From NCBI GenBank assembly GCA_022606425.2, contig JAHDVF020001047.1, positions 62,001 through 126,000 of the forward strand: 64,000 nucleotides of DNA. Direction: 5' to 3'. Positions 60,785-64,000 of the stretch are shown in pieces (the stretch's first letter is position 1; each line of letters begins with the position of its first letter). The notes under the pieces are model-generated. The model did not search any database, was not told the origin of the DNA, and worked only from the letters and a program-made list of their open reading frames with translations. Source of the DNA: Lepidostoma basale. Lineage: Eukaryota; Arthropoda; Insecta; Trichoptera; Lepidostomatidae. A program made the position numbers and the translations under genes.

Positions 60785-61005
60785 ATCTCCGACTCCTCAC
60801 GTGGCCGGCATTCAATATTTGATTTATTAAAATTTTTATTTATTCGTGAGGAGTCGGAAATATCGATGTACGTACATGTATGAATGTTGAGGATGTCAAA
60901 AAAACTACTCTCGAGTATGTCAAAAAAAATAGTGTGGCGGTCCATACTTTCTGCCTACCCCTTTGACGAGACGTTGTGATGGTTAGTTAGTTATTTATGT
61001 TTTAG
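60785..61005. mobile_element. LINE family A ends, inverted pair
   Basis: 60785-60830 is antisense (ECRPREESE-like, CGACTCCTCACGTGGCCGGC). 60840-61000 is sense (REESEISMYVHV-like, MNVEDVK, VWRSILSAYPFDETL) with a TTAG tail at 60980-60992. Both start at the same GAGGAGTCGGA position, so the pair is a short foldback just 5' of receptor exon 4. Confidence 0.65.
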
Positions 61006-61136
61006 ATATTATATGAAGTTGTAATATTAGATATTAAACACAAAATGGCACATTCTTTCATTACTTTTGCACAAATAATCCGTGATGCATTTCGTTAACA
61101 AAATAAGTAGTGGAAAACAAAATTAATTGATTCCAG

Positions 61137-61306
61137 TTTTGAAAGATCGCATGGAGCTGTTTCTCAACTCTGACAAGCGTTTCGACGAGGTGATCTACTA
61201 TGTAATTTTCTTAAGTATTCTGATCCCGCACTTCCTCTTGCCGGTGGCTTCTTGGCGCCATGGACCGCAGGTGGCCATCTTCAAAAACATGTGGACGCAT
61301 TATCAG
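61137..61306 (+). CDS. Gustatory receptor (CO2-receptor-like), exon 4 (TM2)
   Basis: Acceptor TTGATTCCAG|TTTTGA, donor TATCAG|GTACCG, 170 bases, phase 1 in and phase 0 out. With the G of exon 3 it reads VLKDRMELFLNSDKRFDEVI, YYVIFLSILIPHFLLPVASW, RHGPQVAIFKNMWTHYQ. The FDEVIY..ILIPHFLLP span and the K-N-M-W-T-x-Y-Q segment are strongly reminiscent of the CO2-receptor subfamily (Gr21a/Gr63a orthologues). Sugar and bitter receptors differ here. The GC-rich coding stands out sharply from the flanking intron. Confidence 0.9.
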
Positions 61307-61359
61307 GTACCGTTTTCTCTATATATTTCCTTCTTTTCATCTGATAATCTATAAACATA

Positions 61360-62053
61360 CAGTGGAACCTGGATAATTGGCATTCCAAGGGACCAGGCCT
61401 ACGATGGTCAATTAACCAGGTTTTCCAATTATACAATTATTCATGTCTAGATTGCGCTTTGGTTTTTTAACCAGGTTATGTAACCACATAAACAAAAGCT
61501 ATAAAAACAATTCATAGATTGATGCATAAAACAAACAATTAAAATGTAATAAGTAAGTTGTAATTGTACATACGTGCATACACATACTAACAATAAATTT
61601 AATTATTGTGGCTTGAAAAAATCAGTTATATGGGCCTTCTTCACACGTTAAAAATGTTGCACAACTCTTTGCGAGATTTACCGGGGTCAAATTTATGGAT
61701 TAGTTTTAGTTTCGAGGTCAAATCAAGGCCGTTATATTTACATTTGTGAAACATTGCGATCTAAAATGGACCACCTTCGATGAGTACAGAACAAATACTG
61801 AGGAGTTATCAGTCTACAGAGATCAAGAAGGCAGTGCTCTCCAATTACAGAGGTACTCTCCGGCCAATTACAGAGGTCGAGAAGGCAGTGCTTTCCAATT
61901 ATAGAGGTTTAGGGCCAGAATGCCGAGTTCAATTAAACAGGTTTCTTTCCCAATTAAAAAGATTTGAGTGCTCCAAAATGGTGGGACCGGAACTTTTCTG
62001 CCAATTATAGAGTTTTGCCAATTAGCCAGGTTCCAATTATCCAGGTTCTACTG
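61360..62053. mobile_element. Tigger/pogo-like non-autonomous element
   Basis: The left end CAGTGGAACCTGGATAATTG and the inverse right end CAGTAGAACCTGGATAATTG agree. TA flanks both sides (61358-61359, 62054-62055). Subterminal repeats of CCAATTAC/TAGAGGT occur several times near the right end (61840-62000). 694 bp without transposase. A lone end of the same type is at 44989. Confidence 0.85.
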
Positions 62054-62104
62054 TATTTGTGTGATAATGACGATTTCATTATTACGATTTAAATAATTAA
62101 TAAT

Positions 62105-62295
62105 AATAAAAGAGTATGTCTCCTAGGAGTCATATTATATTTTAGATGGAATGACATGTTTCGCCTTACTAAGGCACTATCAAATGTTCAATAATTGATC
62201 TTAGAAGGGCGAAACATGTCAATCGTCGTTTTCATTCATATTAATTATTTAAAATGGAGTTTTACATCATTGTTCAAAAAACAATAATTAATTTA
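62105..62295. mobile_element. M1 repeat copy
   Basis: TTTTAGATGGAATGACATGT, TTCGCCTTACTAAGGCACTA, a second inverted GAAGGGCGAAACATGTCA, and TTTACATCATTGTTCAAAAA. The motif occurs in both orientations, making a hairpin. Confidence 0.5.
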
Positions 62296-62537
62296 AATAA
62301 TTGTACGCTGGTTATTATAAAGGTGCCAAGTGGTTTTAACATAAAACCAAGAAAATTATTGTAATATGTGTCATGTAGTAAGGGTGGCATCTGTGGGTGA
62401 AGTTTGAACTACATTATATTATCCAATTCACATAACACCAATTGGGATCAAAAATTTATATTTTACTTTTTTGATACTACCTTTGTAATGATCAGCCCTC
62501 ATTTGTCAAAAGTAATATTTAAATCTAATCTGGTCGT

Positions 62538-62612
62538 GTCCAGGCTTGAACCCATGTCCCCTGGATCAAGAACCAAGCGTTCTATCCCCTAGACCACCAC
62601 CCAGACCAGGTT
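62538..62612 (-). repeat. Decayed tRNA-like sequence
   Basis: Minus strand: box A-like TGGTCTAGGGGATAG, an anticodon-loop-like TTCTTGA and box B-like GGTTCAAGCC at tRNA spacing. The acceptor and T stems do not pair well. A tRNA pseudogene or SINE head inside the receptor intron, 20 bases before exon 5. Confidence 0.4.
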
Positions 62613-62633
62613 AATAATGATTGCTTCTTTCAG

Positions 62634-62833
62634 CTGAAATACTTCAAGATAACGAGCGAGCCGATAGTGTTTCCAAATCTGTACAAGATAACCTGGGGCC
62701 TGTGTATATTCTCGTGGTCCTTCAGTGCCGCCATCATCATCTGCCAGTACTACCTGCAGCCTGACTTCGCATTCTGGCACACATTTGCCTACTATCACAT
62801 TCTTGCGATGCTCAACGGCTTCTGTTCTTTGTG
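62634..62833 (+). CDS. Gustatory receptor (CO2-receptor-like), exon 5 (TM3-TM4)
   Basis: Acceptor TTGCTTCTTTCAG|CTGAAA, phase 0. Reads LKYFKITSEPIVFPNLYKIT, WGLCIFSWSFSAAIIICQYY, LQPDFAFWHTFAYYHILAML, NGFCSLW. Two membrane spans (ITWGLCIFSW..IIIC and WHTFAYYHILAMLNGFCSL) are joined by the Q-Y-Y-L-Q-P-D-F loop typical of CO2-type receptors. Donor: TTGTG|GTTAAA at 62833/62834 splits the W codon; it is a weak match and the only reasonable GT before the frame leaves homology, so the end is approximate. The remaining ~180 residues (TM5-TM7 and the TYhhhhhQF-type end) must lie beyond 64000 or in an unrecognised exon. Confidence 0.88.
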
Positions 62834-62934
62834 GTTAAAATATAAACAATACTTTTGCATGAGTATTAAAATATATTTATCAATATATATGCTTCTTCAT
62901 CATCATGTATCGTTGCTACTCGCTATTCCTTGTT

Positions 62935-63420
62935 GGACATAAGCTTCTCCACCCCCACGCCACATCTCTAGGTCTCTCGCCAATGTTCTCCAGGTTCTTC
63001 ACGCTGTCCAAACAATATCAACGCTCCACCTGGTATGCTGTCTCCCGGCACTTCTCCAACCCAACCTTTGCCCTCATTCAGTAACCTTGTAGCTCCATCT
63101 TCCATCGGCACACATGTCCAGTCATTGTCATTTCAACGATGCAAAGCTTATCCTTATTTGGGTGATCCTGGTGGCCTTCTAATCTCCACATTAGTTATAC
63201 GGTCTGTAAGTGAGATACCCAACATGGATCATTATTCATTTTACTCCTTATTTCTCTAGTCAGCGTCCATGTCTCGCATCGATAAGTCATCACAGGTATC
63301 ACACACTGCTCTTGTTTTAAAATTTTGGGACATGTCCAACTTGACGCTGTTGCTCAGCCTTCCGAATGCAGACCAACCGAGCTGTATTCTCCTATCCTAT
63401 AAGTAATATTTCTATTATTA
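62935..63420 (-). mobile_element. LINE family G, C-terminal copy
   Basis: Through several frameshifts the minus strand gives SMLGISLTDRITNVEIRR, a DDWTCV-like GH-region remnant, RSAGRQHTRWSVDIVW and WRTLARDLEMWRGGGEAYVQ. MLGISLxDRIxNxEIRR and GEAYVQQ are hallmarks of this RTE-like group. It lies just downstream of receptor exon 5, in its next intron. Confidence 0.65.
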
Positions 63421-63702
63421 AAACATACGTTAATTAGAAGCCAGTAGAGCCTCTCTTTATACAAAATTTTAATTTAAACACTTTTTATCTAGCAATGTTT
63501 TCATTTAAGAATTGAAACAAAATTATGTTGTATTATACAACTTTTATGAAAAAAAAGTATATATTTTAACTACTTTATTGAATGTTAAGACGTTAACACT
63601 AATTCCATAACACTAGTTCCATTGTAAAAACTTTGGAATTGAAAAAACAACGCTGTTTATGTTCCACTCCAATTTATTAAATATTTTTATACAATAACAA
63701 CA

Positions 63703-63747
63703 TTAACCACGACATGTTTCGGAGGTGACCTCCGTCCTCAGATGTAA
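63703..63747 (-). ncRNA. Hammerhead-like motif
   Basis: Minus: CTGAGGA (63741-63735), C, a perfect GGAGG-TCA-CCTCC stem, GAAAC (63720-63716), palindrome ACATGT, GTC to 63711. Three pairs only in stem I (T-G, A-T, C-G). Confidence 0.4.
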
Positions 63748-63792
63748 ATATACATATAACTAAACTATAAACAAAGAAAGACTCATTATATA

Positions 63793-64000
63793 CAGTAGTC
63801 TCTCTCTATAAAGATAATCTCTCTATAACGACGAAATGAACGAGGTTTTGCATTGTTGTTTGGTTTTGCTAGTATTTATTCAATTTGTTCTTTCTCTATA
63901 CCGATATTGCTCTATCTTTTAAATGATGGTAGTTCAGTTGTTCAAGTGCCCCTTCTGTCTTGATTTTAAAGCAGTAACACGTGAGTAGATGGTGCTGGCG
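63793..64000. mobile_element. Possible Tigger-like element start
   Basis: TATACAGTAGTCTCTCTCTA begins with TA and CAGTAG, followed by ATAATCTCTCTATAACGACG, like the ends of pogo/Tigger elements. The right end would be outside the window. Confidence 0.3.

Larger units (their letters stand above)
51498..61136 (+). other. Receptor intron 3 (9.6 kb)
   Basis: GTAAGGCAA to GATTCCAG. The intron carries family A, F and C LINE fragments, a dead mariner, a second mariner split by the intact I-group retrotransposon, and a family A inverted pair. 51906-52654 and 60607-60780 show nothing recognisable. Confidence 0.8.
61307..62633 (+). other. Receptor intron 4
   Basis: GTACCGTTTT to TTGCTTCTTTCAG. Holds a Tigger-like MITE, an M1 copy and a tRNA-like sequence (next three entries). 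Confidence 0.85.

Overview
The window looks like nuclear DNA from an insect with a large, AT-rich, repeat-swollen genome. This rests on canonical GT-AG introns, tRNA-derived SINEs, mariner, pogo and Helitron DNA transposons, and many arthropod-type non-LTR retrotransposons. A beetle or a similar holometabolous insect is my guess; no marker here fixes the order.

One host gene can be built with confidence. Five in-phase exons on the + strand (48812-48917, 49823-49975, 51399-51497, 61137-61306, 62634-about 62833) encode the first ~242 residues of a seven-transmembrane gustatory receptor. The protein most resembles the carbon-dioxide receptor subfamily (Drosophila Gr21a/Gr63a, beetle Gr1-3). Its last exon or exons must lie beyond 64000. 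Two further host exons are only candidates: 6748-6917 (+) and a signal-peptide-like first exon at 19171-19207 (-). A broken MADF-domain start lies at 16619-16744 (-).

Almost everything else is mobile DNA. I use working letters for the LINE 3'-end families, each recognised by its translated C-terminus: A (RTE-like, 3' tail of TTAG or GTT repeats), B, C, D, E and G (RTE-like, most with GAA-repeat tails) and F (jockey/CR1-like, TGATT-type tail). Nearly all copies are 5'-truncated and broken.

Layout: 1-19 kb is LINE fragments, SINEs, small foldbacks and an M1 repeat family. 20.4-25.3 kb is a 13-bp satellite field inside larger duplicated and inverted units. 25-48 kb is LINE debris with a pogo element (30386-31514), a short Helitron (32526-32923), a 364-bp MITE (39924-40287) and a dead mariner (41478-42848). 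48.8-62.8 kb is the receptor gene.

Receptor intron 3 (51498-61136) holds a three-layer nest. A dead mariner (53092-54379) sits at the first bases of a second mariner. That second mariner is split by an intact 5.68-kb I-group retrotransposon (54507-60183) flanked by a 12-bp target duplication. This element has two complete overlapping reading frames and is the best candidate for a recently active element.

The most unusual signal is a set of short motifs with hammerhead-ribozyme-like order: CTGANGA, one extra base, a stem-loop, GAAAC, a short palindrome, then GTC. They recur in several unrelated repeats; the copy at 43546-43596 can also form a 9-bp stem I.
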